Below, one piece after another: positions 24,200 through 36,417 of a stretch of DNA of 64,000 bases. The DNA is taken from assembly GCF_020085105.1 (NCBI RefSeq), contig NC_058046.1:11073675-11137674 (forward strand), read 5' to 3'. The notes beneath the pieces were generated by a model. It made no database searches and was not told the DNA's origin. It worked only from the letters and a program-made list of their open reading frames with translations. The position numbers were made by a program, and so were the translations under genes. Numbering within the stretch: the stretch's first letter is position 1; each line of letters begins with the position of its first letter. The DNA comes from Siniperca chuatsi (lineage: Eukaryota > Chordata > Actinopteri > Centrarchiformes > Sinipercidae).

Positions 24200-27100
24200 A
24201 GCACATTTATTAAAAAGAGACAGCATTTATCAGCATTTCCCCATTTTGCAGACATATGCCACATCTGAGTAGGATCAGGGGTCTCAAATACATTTCTCAG
24301 TCCACCTGCTGCTGCCTACAGCCCTCAGAGGAGCATTTATTTATCCAACACATGTATGTCTATACAGTAGGACTCATATTTAAGCACACACTCACACTGT
24401 GCGATCGGTGGCAGACCTCGTTGTTTGTGTCTATGGACTGCTGCCTGGACGATGGACAAGTTGGCTGATGTTTTGCTGTTCAAATTTGTCTCAGTTTAAA
24501 TTCATCTCACATGTTCAGTTGCTTTGAAAATGAGAAACATAGAAAGATAGCGACAAGCTGACAATGGTCATCTCAAACAAATTTACATTAATCACAGAGC
24601 AATTAAAAGGACTCTTTTAGGATGAAAATTTCAAGAGGATGGGGTGTCACGGCAGGGGAGTAAGTGGTGACAATAACTCTGATGACAAGACATGATTAGA
24701 CAGGACACCTGGTTTACCAGGTGAGAAAAATTATGGTTTAAAAAGGTTCTTCATTTATGAGATAAATGAAGAACCTTTAGCATTATGTTCGGACACTGTT
24801 TAAGAATTTGGATGGAATGACGGCAATTCTTTGGTTTTCATGTGAAAAACCCCCCACTGAGAGCAGATCTTCATTCCACTCCAGTTCATTCAGTTGTGAT
24901 GTATTGTCAATAACAGGTCCGAAGTAGGCTGGTGAGGAGCTAAATACATAAGAGATACAACAGTTGGAAACAAGTGCTGGACATATGCATTTCACACAGT
25001 TCTCTTACAAACCTTTCCATTTGTTTTTGACTGGCTTTGCTCCTGGAAAAGTTGAGGTTACCGACAGGCTCAAGATATATTAACTCTACTGACAGAATCC
25101 TAACAAGGGTTGTTTGTGTGGAATGAAAATCTAGCCCTGAAAAGTGTGTTTAACAGAGAAAAAGGGGGAAAAAAAGGTTAATTTGATATAAGCAAACAAA
25201 AGAGCAACCTCAAGGCGAAAGATGATAAAGCACAATGTATTCAATAATTCAAGGCAACAAAGACGAACACACAAAAAAATTACATGATTTTAAAATACAT
25301 GAGGCAGTGCAAAATGTCACACCAATAAAATATCACGTTTTAAAAACGCAAAACAAAACAGATCCTGAGGAAAAAATTCAAACATATCCAAGCGTATTAT
25401 AAAATATCTCCAGATCAGCCCCACTCTGATTTAAATTATATATAATAGAATGGAAGATCCCACATTTTCAGACATAATCTCATTTATTTGACTTTCTGAC
25501 AGTCAGTTCATCTGGCTGCCTGTTAAATTTTTTTGTATTCTGTACCAACAACTGTTCCTCCCCAGAAGAAAGGCCACAAAGTCTTCCTCAGGAGACAAAA
25601 AACAAACAAACAAAAAAACCCCAAAACACCCTAACATCCCAGCTACAACACAAACGTGATGAGAACAAAACTGTTGTCACACAATAAAAAGTGTAATCTT
25701 GTACCTTATATACACACGCAACTGTGTAGACTTGCAGAGGAACAGAACACGGTGACTTTGGTGGAATTAAATGTACTTTTTGCATCTTTTCAGAGGAAAA
25801 AAAAGGTGCTTAAATATATGAGTTGAGTTTACAACTTAAGAGACAGAAAAAACAAAAACCCCAAAACCAACTAACCAAATATTTTCTGGCACTAACTTCT
25901 TACCCACAATCAATCAAAATGGGAAGAAGAATCGAGGAGTGAGGAAGGATCCACAACACCTGAATTATTAACCGTCAGGGGACATTTAAGACGCATTAGT
26001 GAAACAGGCAAAGTTACAAAAACGTCCTAGGAATAGAGCTAAGCACTTAAGGGAGGTAACTAGATACATAAATAGGAGGGATCACAACTCACACTAAAAA
26101 TGAAGAACAAAGCTGCTTTTCAGTCTGCATGGAACGCAAAGCAGGATATCATTGTCCAAAAGCAGAGACTAAAACACAAAGTGAACCTTTTTTTCCCCTA
26201 CATGGCCACATTATCAAAGATCAAATTTTGTCCCATTTGCTCAATCAATTCAAGGACCAGAACTCGTAGCTTAATTGCACTGAAAGTTCACACTGATTTA
26301 ACAAAATGGTACAGTCCACATTAAAAGTTTTAAGACAACAGATTTGAAAAGGCTGAGTGAAGAATGCGGAAAATGCAATAAATGTTGATTTATAACATCT
26401 GGTAAACATCATTTTCTCCTGACTGATATTGTGCTTTCTCATCTCTTACTGCAGGTAGATGAACTTGTGGTGCACGCAGAGCAACTTTGGGGATGTATGA
26501 AACAAGTGCATTGACTGGCACAGATTCTCATGATTTATTATATTAACATTGAGCTGCAGCGGCCTGTTCTCTCAGTTTCAAATAACATGAAGGACTGAAG
26601 TTCAGAGTCAACACAGCTTTCTGTTTTAAATCGAAAACACAAAATTAATGACACAAAACAAATACAACTATTACAGCTGTCCTCTCAGTTAACCGATGAC
26701 GACGATGATGATGAGGGTACTGCGTGTCCAAACACCTTCAATTTCATCCACTTGCCACAGAGGCATCCCAGAACTGTATTTTGCAAGCTATTAGTCAAAT
26801 TAAAACAGGCCACCAAGTTTTTCTTCTCTAATGACATAAAGAGAGACATTCTTTGGTGAGACAAAAAGGCAGGCATACATAATGAATGAATAGAAAAAGG
26901 CAAAGATCAGAGAAAAAACAGAAAATGAAAAGATCCTGACTCACTTGAGCTTAAGCATTTCACAGCTTCAACTTTGCCTCTCACTAAATGTGGCATCTCT
27001 TACTGAAAAAAACCGTAAGGTTCAATATTCTCACGTTGTAATGTGTGAATTAAAAAAAAAAAAAAAAAAAAAAAAGGACTCATCCTTGAAAACAAACAAA

Positions 27101-28013
27101 CAAAACCAAAAGGACTTTAAATTTGTGATCACTGTTAAGCACTTTTCATGGCCCTGGATCAGTATTTGATGGAACAATGCCAAAGTATGTATTACCACAC
27201 ATCAACAGATTTGTGAAACTTAACCTATATTTATGTAAAGGCAAACCGACTTAGACAGCAGACAGCAAATAATCCAGCTAGCTAGAGCTGGTTCAACACC
27301 AATTACTTTCGTCTTTCAACAACGTATGGCAAGTAGATGATGGCACGTCAACAAAGAACTAACTAGATCTGAGTGGAAAGACACAAAAACGCGACAAGTT
27401 GAGAAAAATGGGAGCCTCTCAGATGGCAACTGTACACCTGACTCATAGTTTCTATTCTATTTAACCAATTTCTAAGCAGCACCATTTCCAATTTGAAGGT
27501 ATCATGTCTGACCAGATGCTGAGCAGGAGTGTTAAACTTCCTTGCTACACCCAGTACAAAACAATGCTTTTTAGTTAATAAAACGGGCCCAGACCAATAA
27601 CTTCTACGGACCCCTTAGCTGCTGAATTGTGGTTTCAAACAGTGAAGACTGGCATCTGTAAATCCTGCCCAGTCTCTGAGTGGAAATGACTAACATTGTT
27701 CAAAAGGGTCAGCAGAGGTGGATGCGAAACACATTCACAAAGAAGCGCACAGCATACACTTCCTACATCTCCTTTTCTTTCCTCAACGGTAGAATGCGAC
27801 AACAGCGTTTGCTTCATCTCGTAGTGGCTTTCCGAAAAGTTGTCTCTTTTTGTCCTCTGTTGTCATGATTTTCTTCAAGCCTTCAAGCTCTCTCCTGCGT
27901 GTATGCTTTTACCTGTGCTGCTGTTGTCGACCCCCCCCCCAACCCCCCCCTCTCCTTCCCTCTCTTCATAGTCTGTCTGTCCGTTTGATGTCTCCTCGAT
28001 CACTAGTTGTAGC
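24200..28013 (-). other. mlec 3' UTR (inferred, about 3.8 kb)
   Basis: Downstream of the mlec stop there is no other coding signal on either strand for 3.8 kb. A minus-strand AATAAA (plus-strand TTTATT at about 24206-24211) is a reasonable end. Human MLEC also has a very long 3' UTR. The segment contains an A-run at 27050-27075 and a perfect hairpin at 24742-24778. Confidence 0.5.
24742..24778. repeat. Perfect 17-bp hairpin with a 3-base loop in the mlec 3' UTR
   Basis: Arm 24742-24758 (AAAGGTTCTTCATTTAT) is the exact reverse complement of 24762-24778, with GAG between. The stem does not extend further. Confidence 0.95.
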
Positions 28014-31000
28014 TCACAGCCGACAGAGGCAGAACAGTGTGGGGATGAACACCCCAAACGCCACAAGGATGGGAAACATTAGGCTGCTGTTGTCGGCTGC
28101 GTATGGGTTTGGTGTTCGGGGGCCTGACTGGACCCTGTTCTTGGAACCTATAGGGACCTTTTTCTTCCCACCTTCCTCGCCTCCCTCGCTCTCCTCCTCC
28201 TCTTCTTCCTCTTCCTCGTGCTTCTCCAAGCCAGGGTGAGGCTGAAGTTTTGGCACATCTGTCAAGTAAAAAAGTGTAAAGGAAGATGGGTGAGGTTGGT
28301 CCAAATCACACAGAAAGAAATTGGTACACAAATAGTCTGGATGTATCACTTGCGCATAACACTGCTACAACTAAGTCTACAACTACTGTAGTAAAATGCT
28401 GGTAAACTCTGGTTGAGCAAAATATTGTAATACTAATCAATACAGGGTATGTTTGCAGTCTCAGGACTCACCTTCTAATGTCCCCTTCATTACGTAGAGC
28501 GCGCAGACCTTGGGGTTGTCATAATAACCCTGAAACACAGAACATATCAGTAGAAGAGCAGGGACAACAGCGCCAAATGTAAGCAAAAGAAAAAGTAATA
28601 TAATACCATAGAGAAGTGATGATAATTGTGATTGTTTCTAACAATGATCTATTATCTTTTTTGCTTTCAAGAAACAATTAATGGTTGGAGCACCCTTATC
28701 TCTGTATGATGCTCAATTTGACACAAACAATATTAAAAATGTCTTCCTTCTTTGTTTTTATTCTATATTTAATCACTGTGATAAAAGAGAGAATCAACAT
28801 TTGGTGCAGGTGGATTTCTGCTGGACAAGTGGAGAGTGCAAAACAACCTGTGCGAGAGAGATTTGGTTATTTCATTGTTAGAATAGTTTTAACATTCACA
28901 AAAAGAGCCGACAGTGCATCCCACTTGTATCTTTTTAAAGAGAAAATGCAGAGAGGGCCAGTGAGCTACAAAAAATAAAAAGAAGAAAGAGGTCAAAGCA
29001 AAAAAACATTTCTGAAGTATGCCACCCTACAAATTTAGCCTATAGTCACATGTTCTACAAACCCACTGGCAAAATCTTTCATTTGTTAGAACCCGGGAAT
29101 AAAAAAAGAATACTAATCATGTTAGAAGGCCCCCCCCCCCAAAGTATTAATCCTAAGGACTGCAGCAACCTCATCAGTATTTGTGAGTAGTTCCCAAACT
29201 CCCAAAAAACAGAATCAAAAGGTAATCTGACTGTGATGTTCTGCTGTATTGGAAGTACTGTATTGGTGCAAATATGGGCTAAGTAAACAAGTATGCGTCA
29301 AACAAATGTTGACAAGATAATTCTAATTGAAAGAAATTCTATGGCAATAACTACTTAATATCACGTTTTTGTTTTGGGCATTTTATAAATTATTACTAAT
29401 ATAATTGTGGACATTTTTGCCAAGTTTTGCAGCAGGAGATTCAATTAAACCTCACAGTCAGATACACAGTCAATAGTTGCCTATCAGTCAATATAAAGCC
29501 ATGTCAATTGTAACAGAAGTACAGTATCATAGTATTATATGGTGCTGTACTGTTGGCAAGGAGGACAAAAAGGGAAATGTTATACACATCAGGTTGTAGG
29601 AAGTGTCTAAAAAGTAGAGTGATGGTGTTGGATAATGTGAAGGGGAGACACTTGAACCAAATTACCAACACCATTGCTGCTGCAGGCCTGTGGCAGGAGA
29701 TGCTAGATGTATTACCAGAGAGTAAATGTGACAAGGACCTTATCACAAAGACAGCAATAGATAAGAGGCTGTTTTTATTGGTTTAAGGGGATGGATAACA
29801 ACAGATTTTTTGGATGTCGCAATGTCCTTTCCTAACTCACAGTAACCAGCAATCGTATCTATGAGAAATGGAAACGAAAGGCAAGCGACCACTAACTTGA
29901 AGATGGAGTAAATAGAGAATTTGACACCGGATTCACAGACAGTAGTTGCTTGGTGCAAAGTTAATTTTATACGCTACATGCCAAGTAAACAAATATGATA
30001 AAGACCAACCAGATGTGGGACTGTAGTCAGCCAGTTGGAATGTGTGGGCCATACAATTAACTGTCAACAGCCCCTTTCAAACATGGAGTTCATTATGTAA
30101 ATGTATTGTTGATTTTACATGTCAGTCTCGTATTTGACAAAGTCCCAAGCATCACTTTTCTACACAAGTTATAATGGCAATTTCCCACACGGCTGAAGTT
30201 TGATGCTGTCATATTAAAAGGAACAGTTCAACATTTTGAGAAATACTCTTATTTGCAACAAATTAACTTCATTATATCTTGTTTGTTCAATGTAGAAAAA
30301 CAAAAATGTAAAAATTTCATTTTATAGTAACAGCTGAAGATAGACAGGAAAGGTGGGAGTGACCGCTGCGGTAAGGACTCAGCCTTGGTACATGAGGCGC
30401 ACGCTCCACTGGGTGAGCTACTGGGGTGCCCCCGTTTTTGTTGTACATTTGGGTTTTTACACAGATTAAACAAACAGGATATAATGTGTTAATTAGAGGC
30501 TCTGGTAGGCATTATTCCCCCCTTTCAAAAAATAAATAAATAAATATTTGGACAGTGCCCAGTTGCTGGAGGTTGTTTTATATTTAACAGGCAAGAAAGT
30601 GGTATGAATCTTCTCATCTAACTCTCAGCAAGGACGAGAAAAATGCAGATACAGACACCGCCACAAACTTCTACTGGGTCATACGTGATGATTGAGAGGA
30701 ATTATTTTTGTATCAGTGAGTCCATGCATTGTTTTTTTTAAGAAAATCCTACTCATTTTGCCTTTAAGTAATTTTAATATAAAGTAACATTACTGGTGTA
30801 ATGGCTATTCTCCCAACCCCTGTCCATTGCACATAGCTGCCCATTGTCACCTTAAAATAATAAAACATATTCCATAAAGAAAATAAATTAATAAATCAAG
30901 GCTAGGACACCACTTTTACTCACGTTTGGTTGAATAGTCTGATAAAAAAAGACATAAAATACATCTGTCTTTATCAAAACTCTTGACACTTTATTTTAAG

Positions 31001-32506
31001 AAACTCTCCACTGTTGCAACGTGACTGCCATGACATAACATGGATTTTTCATTTAAGCCAATAGTCTGTTCCTGCATTATGTTCAACCTCACCAACCTGT
31101 TTGAACAGCATCAACAAATCAAGGAAGTTGTCAAAGTGCTATTTAAAAGTGTCATGGTAAAATAAGCAAACTGACATTCCCTTTCGACAGACAATGACAT
31201 CTAGATATTTCTCAGATAATTTAAATAAAAACAGCTCACCTTTACAAACTCCACAATGAGCTTGCCGTTGAAAGTGGACACTTCTCCTTGCACACTCAGC
31301 TTGCCACGTTTAATAGAAAAGGGCACTATTTCATCATGAGCGGTACTGTGACCCACACGTTCAAAGATATCCAGGTCCTTCACCACCACATGGCCGTTTA
31401 GACGGACGTCAAACACCTAGAAAAACATATTCCCAAATCAGCAATGCCTAAAAGCTAATCCACACACACACACACAGCCATGGTGCCATCAATACAGTAC
31501 ACTGATGGCTATTCAACTCCCAGAGTACTGTCTAAACACTATATGAACTGTGTGTGTGTGTGGGGGGGATATAAGCACATGGAAAGTTTAAATGAAGCAC
31601 AAATAAAAAAATGCATACATTGTCCACTGATTCATTCATTTTCATACCTTTTGCTGTGACTGGGCGAAGTAAACTTCTGCATACTTCATAACTAGTATAT
31701 AGTCTCCTTCCTCACGAATGGGAATATCATATCCAAAAGTGTCCTCATTGTAGCGCTCTGTCTGATACAGAATCTGGTCCTCTGGACTGGAGCGCAGTAT
31801 TGGCAGACGCACACCATAATCAGATGCTACAAAGGAGAATAGCACCAGGTTCAGTTTGCACTTTGCACAAGACCATATTATTAGCTACATTATTGGAAAA
31901 GTGATCATGTTTTAAGTCAAGGAAAGTACCAAATTGCACATTGCGTAAGCCCTGACCGTTTCCTGCACTCAGTGTCCTTCTGTCTCAAATGGCAAGTTAC
32001 CACATTGTGTTCACTCCAACTTGGAATTACAGTATCTCTGCCTCATAACTGGAGCTAAGAATGACTCTACAGTCAATTTGATCATATCGTCACCTGCTTC
32101 CTCTACATGCTGAGAGGGGCGGAGCTGTAGTCCTCTATGCTGACTCCTCATTAGTTTGTGGTTACTTGCGGAAGCCAGACTATACAGAGGTTTCTGCTTG
32201 AAATGTCTGTTACTCTGAAAAACAGCTTTTACCTTCACAATGTCGTTGTCAGCAACACCTTACAGGTGAATATTAGCAGTTAACCGCTGATAACATCGAC
32301 TCACCTTTGCCAACCTTCCCTTCCAATGGGTCCTTTTTGAAGTGAATACCGTGCACGTCCACGTGTGCTTCACCCCCGGCATTAACAGCCCAGATAACCC
32401 GTTCAGCGAGGCTGGGGCCCCCGCCGTCCGCCCAACACTGCTCTGCCAGCAGCGACAGCACCACTGCGACCACTCCGACGACGAGCTGCGCCGTGACCCG
32501 CTGCAT
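28014..32506 (-). CDS. mlec: Malectin, ER carbohydrate-binding membrane protein
   Basis: Five minus-strand exons (32305-32506, 31648-31826, 31240-31416, 28472-28529, 28014-28258) give 286 residues, close to the 292 of human malectin. A signal peptide ([20 protein letters not shown]) leads into the malectin domain: [73 protein letters not shown]. An acidic stretch (residues about 225-245, mostly Glu) and a C-terminal membrane anchor ([20 protein letters not shown]) follow. Malectin binds diglucosylated high-mannose N-glycans and associates with ribophorin I in ER quality control. Phases at all four junctions agree. The start gives a proper signal peptide, although this N-terminus differs from the human one, as expected for a signal sequence. 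In human the neighbour is CABP1, as here. Confidence 0.96.
30215..30660. mobile_element. Palindromic MITE copy in mlec intron 4, split by a SINE
   Basis: The left end AAAAGGAACAGTTCAACATT and right part GAATCTTCTCATCTAACTCT match the family at 38785-39349. The centre is interrupted by a tRNA-derived SINE at about 30310-30434, so the MITE is the older of the two. Confidence 0.6.
30310..30434 (-). mobile_element. tRNA-derived SINE, internally shortened
   Basis: On the minus strand the head reads CCCCAGTAGCTCACCCAGTG, a tRNA-like A-box region, then GTGCGCCTCATGTACCAAGG. The tail has TTTCCTGTCTATCTTCAGCT. This is the layout of a common fish SINE with the B-box region lost. It is not a functional tRNA gene because the second half of the tRNA fold is missing. 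Confidence 0.7.
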
Positions 32507-33546
32507 TGCCACACACAGCCTGGTCCTAGATACAGAAACAGACAGCGTCGGTATCTGCTTGCTTGCAGCACCGACTGAGTTGCTGTACAGAAGTAACCTT
32601 TCCACAAGTAACATTACCCACATAAGGTTAGCTAGCCAGGTTGTCTGGATGACATGCAACATGATATCTGTTAGTTAGCCAGTATGCTAACGTTAACAGT
32701 ACCAATACCGGGTGTAGCATTAGCACAAAAGCACAGACACCCAGAAAATGACCCTAACCCTAATTATACCACTATTATACAACTACCCTAGCTTAGCGTT
32801 TACAGATTAATGAAATGCCGCCTCCATATTAAATCAGACAAACACTAAATAGATGACGAGAAATTAGCAGCGAGTAACGTTGGTCAATTAGGCTAGCTAG
32901 CTAGCTTGCTAACCTACCTGTCTAACCAGAAAAAGCGTTACTTGGTCTATGATGAGAGTTCGGCTAACGTTAATGCAAATGTGTCTTACCTTCCCCTCCC
33001 ACAAATCTCTTCAACCCGTCTCTTGCCAACGTGTAAGCTTTTCCCTGCAGATACAGTCTCACCAGGTGCCTATACACCGTAACTTAAGATAACTTTACTG
33101 AGTGCGGATATTCTCAGTTGCTGGTGGCCACAGCCTGCTACACCGACTTTCATTCAATGTGTGCATCCGAACTAACATCTGCTCTGCTAGCTACAGCGGC
33201 TGCCAGTTTGCAGGAGGCGGAACAGTGCTACCTAACCTTAGATTTCCCATGGCCAATGACTGACAGATACTCTGTCGAATCGCATTCACCTGTTAAGGTT
33301 TCCTGAACCATTAAACACACATTTCATATCATAAACCAATCATATCCTACTTTGTTGTAACAATGTACAAATGACAAGAATATCAGCGGTCATAACGTGT
33401 TCGGGTTGTAAACAAGTTTTGCCCATATCTAACCTTGATTGACAGAAACGGGCAAACTGAAGCCCTGTGTCCTTTTTCCACGTCAAGTGAGGTTTTGAGT
33501 ATTTCATGCCCTGAGTTTAGCCTCTCAGGCAGCAGTCTCACTTTGT

Positions 33547-33547
<1 letters not shown>

Positions 33548-33600
<53 letters not shown>
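33548..33600. repeat. (CA)n microsatellite
   Basis: An uninterrupted CA dinucleotide run of about 26 units. Confidence 0.97.
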
Positions 33601-33602
<2 letters not shown>

Positions 33603-34019
33603 CCTTTAGACAGGATGGCGGGCCAAACGTTAATCATATAAAACCAAGTTTATCATTTACATTCTGGAGTTAGTTTCGTTTTAAATTAAGAACAAAGTTA
33701 AAGATGTGAGTACAGGGATGAACTCAGGACAAGAAACCCACTGAACTTGAAAGAAACCACCAATATGCTAAAGAAAGGGTAGTTTGCAGTGCTATGGAGG
33801 CTAATTTTACTTATATTATTTATCGTTTGCCCTACACCATATATCTATGGCCTTATATTTTTATACAATAGTTTCCACCGGTTCAATCATCAATCACTCC
33901 AAACCTACAAGAGGGTATTTCTAGTGACCGGGGTCGAATCAGTTACCAGTTGTACTGACACTGACAGCCAAAGGTAAGATATCTTCAACATTATCTTACA
34001 TTATTATTCAAGGGACTGA

Positions 34020-34020
<1 letters not shown>

Positions 34021-34069
<49 letters not shown>

Positions 34070-34125
34070 AAATAGTAATATTTTACAAAGATGCATATAT
34101 ATATATTTAAAATAGTAATATTTTA
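34021..34125. repeat. (TA)n run with a local tandem duplication
   Basis: A TA run at 34025-34066 is followed by TTTAAAATAGTAATATTTTA, which recurs with its own short TA run at about 34098-34124. The duplication unit is about 40 bases, probably made by slippage. Confidence 0.9.
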
Positions 34126-35470
34126 AATATAGCCTACACACGTTCTTTAAGAAATCTTCACGCCCCCCTCTTTCCGGTAGGCCATGGTATGGTCCGAGTC
34201 TTGTCCAAACAGCAGAGTACAACGCAGCGCGCACACGCTGCAGTCGAGAGTTGACCAGAAAGGAGTGAATGAAGATAGTTGCTATGGCAACAGCAATACC
34301 TCTATGGATGACAGGTGTTTCATGATTGTTTTTTACGTAACAAAACATTGGTAAACATACGTTAAAATACCCTCTATCCTTAAAATGAAGCAAATATACA
34401 GCCTTGTATAGTTAAATTGTTTGCTACAGCTACGGTGCCGTGGATTTGTCGATATTTGCAATAAACTCCTCCAATGCCATAATGTTTCCACAGATGTACT
34501 TTACATAAGCATATGTGAAACATTTGTTGCTGCAGCTGCAGCTCTGCAACAATGTCTCCCAGAGGCAGCACGTAATTGTTCAGTTTTATCGTGGGCGTTG
34601 CTGTGCCTGTAACAACCTCCCCTATTCTTTCTAGATGCAAGCTAATTCTTGCACTGAGCATTTTCAAGGTACATTTAAGGTTCAAGGTACATTTGTTTGT
34701 CATTCTACAACACAGGGCTGCACAATGAAATTAAAGTTGTAGCCCCCTTCACGCTAGTTAATTATTAGTTAGTGTCAATGTGGTCATTTTTAACTGTTTA
34801 ACTGTAACTGCATTATTTTATAATGGAGCACATGTGTTACCAAATAGTTTTAGCTGAAGCTTAACAGTGAAATGAAATGACTGCAGTTGCTTGGTATAGA
34901 AAAGCATGTAAACACTGTCTTGTCACTGCTGCCCAAATAAAGCAAGGCATCTCTTTATGATACATTTTATGCATATTGCATAACCATATGATATGTCTTT
35001 AGTAATATGTGTAAAAGGAATATGTTTGTAGTATAAAACATTTGTCATCAAAGCAAAATTAGCCAAAGGTCACACAGGGACACAACACAGTTATTTAGTT
35101 ATTTTCATTTGATGACTTGCACAGTGATGGTTCTGCACTGTTTGCTGCAGGTGAGGCTTACCCAGCCACAGTCTTACCAGAGATATGAATGAATAATGGA
35201 TATTATAAGGAGGTTTGTCCTCAAGACATGCAGTGACAGCAGACAGTGTTATACTAATATACTGATAATGACATTTCGACATATGCCTTGTAGACAAACA
35301 GCAAAGATTAAGAAGTATAACATGAAATTTAAAGTCCAGACCAAAATAAGCTGCTGTCAACATGTTTTTGAGTATGTATCATTTCACACTGAAAACCATT
35401 TCTACTATATTGCGCTTGCATTTTCTTTGGCAATATCACCACAGAAAAAGGGGCTCAAATGTAAACACCT

Positions 35471-36417
35471 TTTATTTTTCTACAGTTAACCTGGCGAAAT
35501 ATTTTGTTTAGTTTGTTAGACAAAATGCAAATGTGCATACTGAATTTAATAAATTTCTTTCTTTGGCATGCATAAAAATTGCTTCGACAACACAGATGTG
35601 TGGACCGCTACCACAACTACAATCATACTGACATTGACATACAGTACAGGTACAACATAATCACATCCACTGTAAATACAGTTCACATATGTCATTCCTA
35701 CTGTATGATCTAAGGGCAATATGGATTTGGGCAAATAACATATATGAAATGTATTTCAGAGTTCTGTTTCTCATTAATATCAGAGATCTGCTTCTTCGTT
35801 GCATGTAGTTGTCAGACAGTGATGCTTTTACAGGACTTGACTGGCACATTGAAAAATCACAGATGGTCACACAGTTGCAATACAGGTGTAATATTGCCAC
35901 ATGGGTTCCTGGGTGGAGCACCAATGTCACACAAAGGACATTCCACTTACAATTTTTAATATAACACATACTGTGTGAAAACATAGTGAAGTGATCAACA
36001 GTGCACTGATCTTTCACATCTTTTCTACAGGCATTCACTCTCTCATCCTGACTTTCTTGTACATCAAAGGCGACATTTTGCAAGACACTTATTTTTACCA
36101 TGTAGAGGATGAGACAAGACACCAGCAATCTATCCACACAGGAAGTTATTTAGTGAGAATTAAAGTGCAAAAACACAAGTTGGACAATCATCAGCTAGGC
36201 TACAGCAAATTCTGCCTCAGTTGAACTGGAGACTTTTCAGGAAGAACACTTATTGATTGAAAGTGAGGTGACTCCTCGCTCCATAACATTCAAGGAGTTA
36301 TAATTCCAGTGTCGTTCAGATTTGGGTGGCTCAGAGATCTTAGCATGTCCTCGGTTGTACTTGGTCAAGTATAGCGAAGGACACAGCTTCACATTCAGGA
36401 CCGATCATTTTATGATC
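35471..36417 (-). other. cabp1 3' UTR (inferred)
   Basis: From the cabp1 stop (36418-36420) leftward there is no other gene. A minus-strand AATAAA (plus TTTATT 35471-35476) gives a plausible end about 950 bases downstream. Confidence 0.5.

Larger units (their letters stand above)
32507..35470. other. Intergenic region between mlec and cabp1
   Basis: The first 500 bases hold the mlec 5' leader and promoter; the start codon sits in a GC-rich context. The rest has two microsatellites (listed separately) and a GC-richer patch at 34140-34290, but no exon that I can join to a gene. Confidence 0.5.

Noticed and set aside
24742-24778. Hairpin as a microRNA precursor
   Set aside because: The stem is only 17 bp with a 3-base loop. 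A precursor needs a stem of about 30 bp and a larger loop, and the arms do not extend.
27850-28239. Plus-strand open frame of 129 codons
   Set aside because: It is the antisense of the mlec last exon; its serine run mirrors the mlec glutamate run.
30350-30434. Possible tRNA gene on the minus strand
   Set aside because: Only the first half of a tRNA is present, and it is followed by a SINE tail, so it is a retroposon fragment.
32744-32762. Telomere-like CCCTAACCCTAA
   Set aside because: Only two units, which occur by chance; there is no array.
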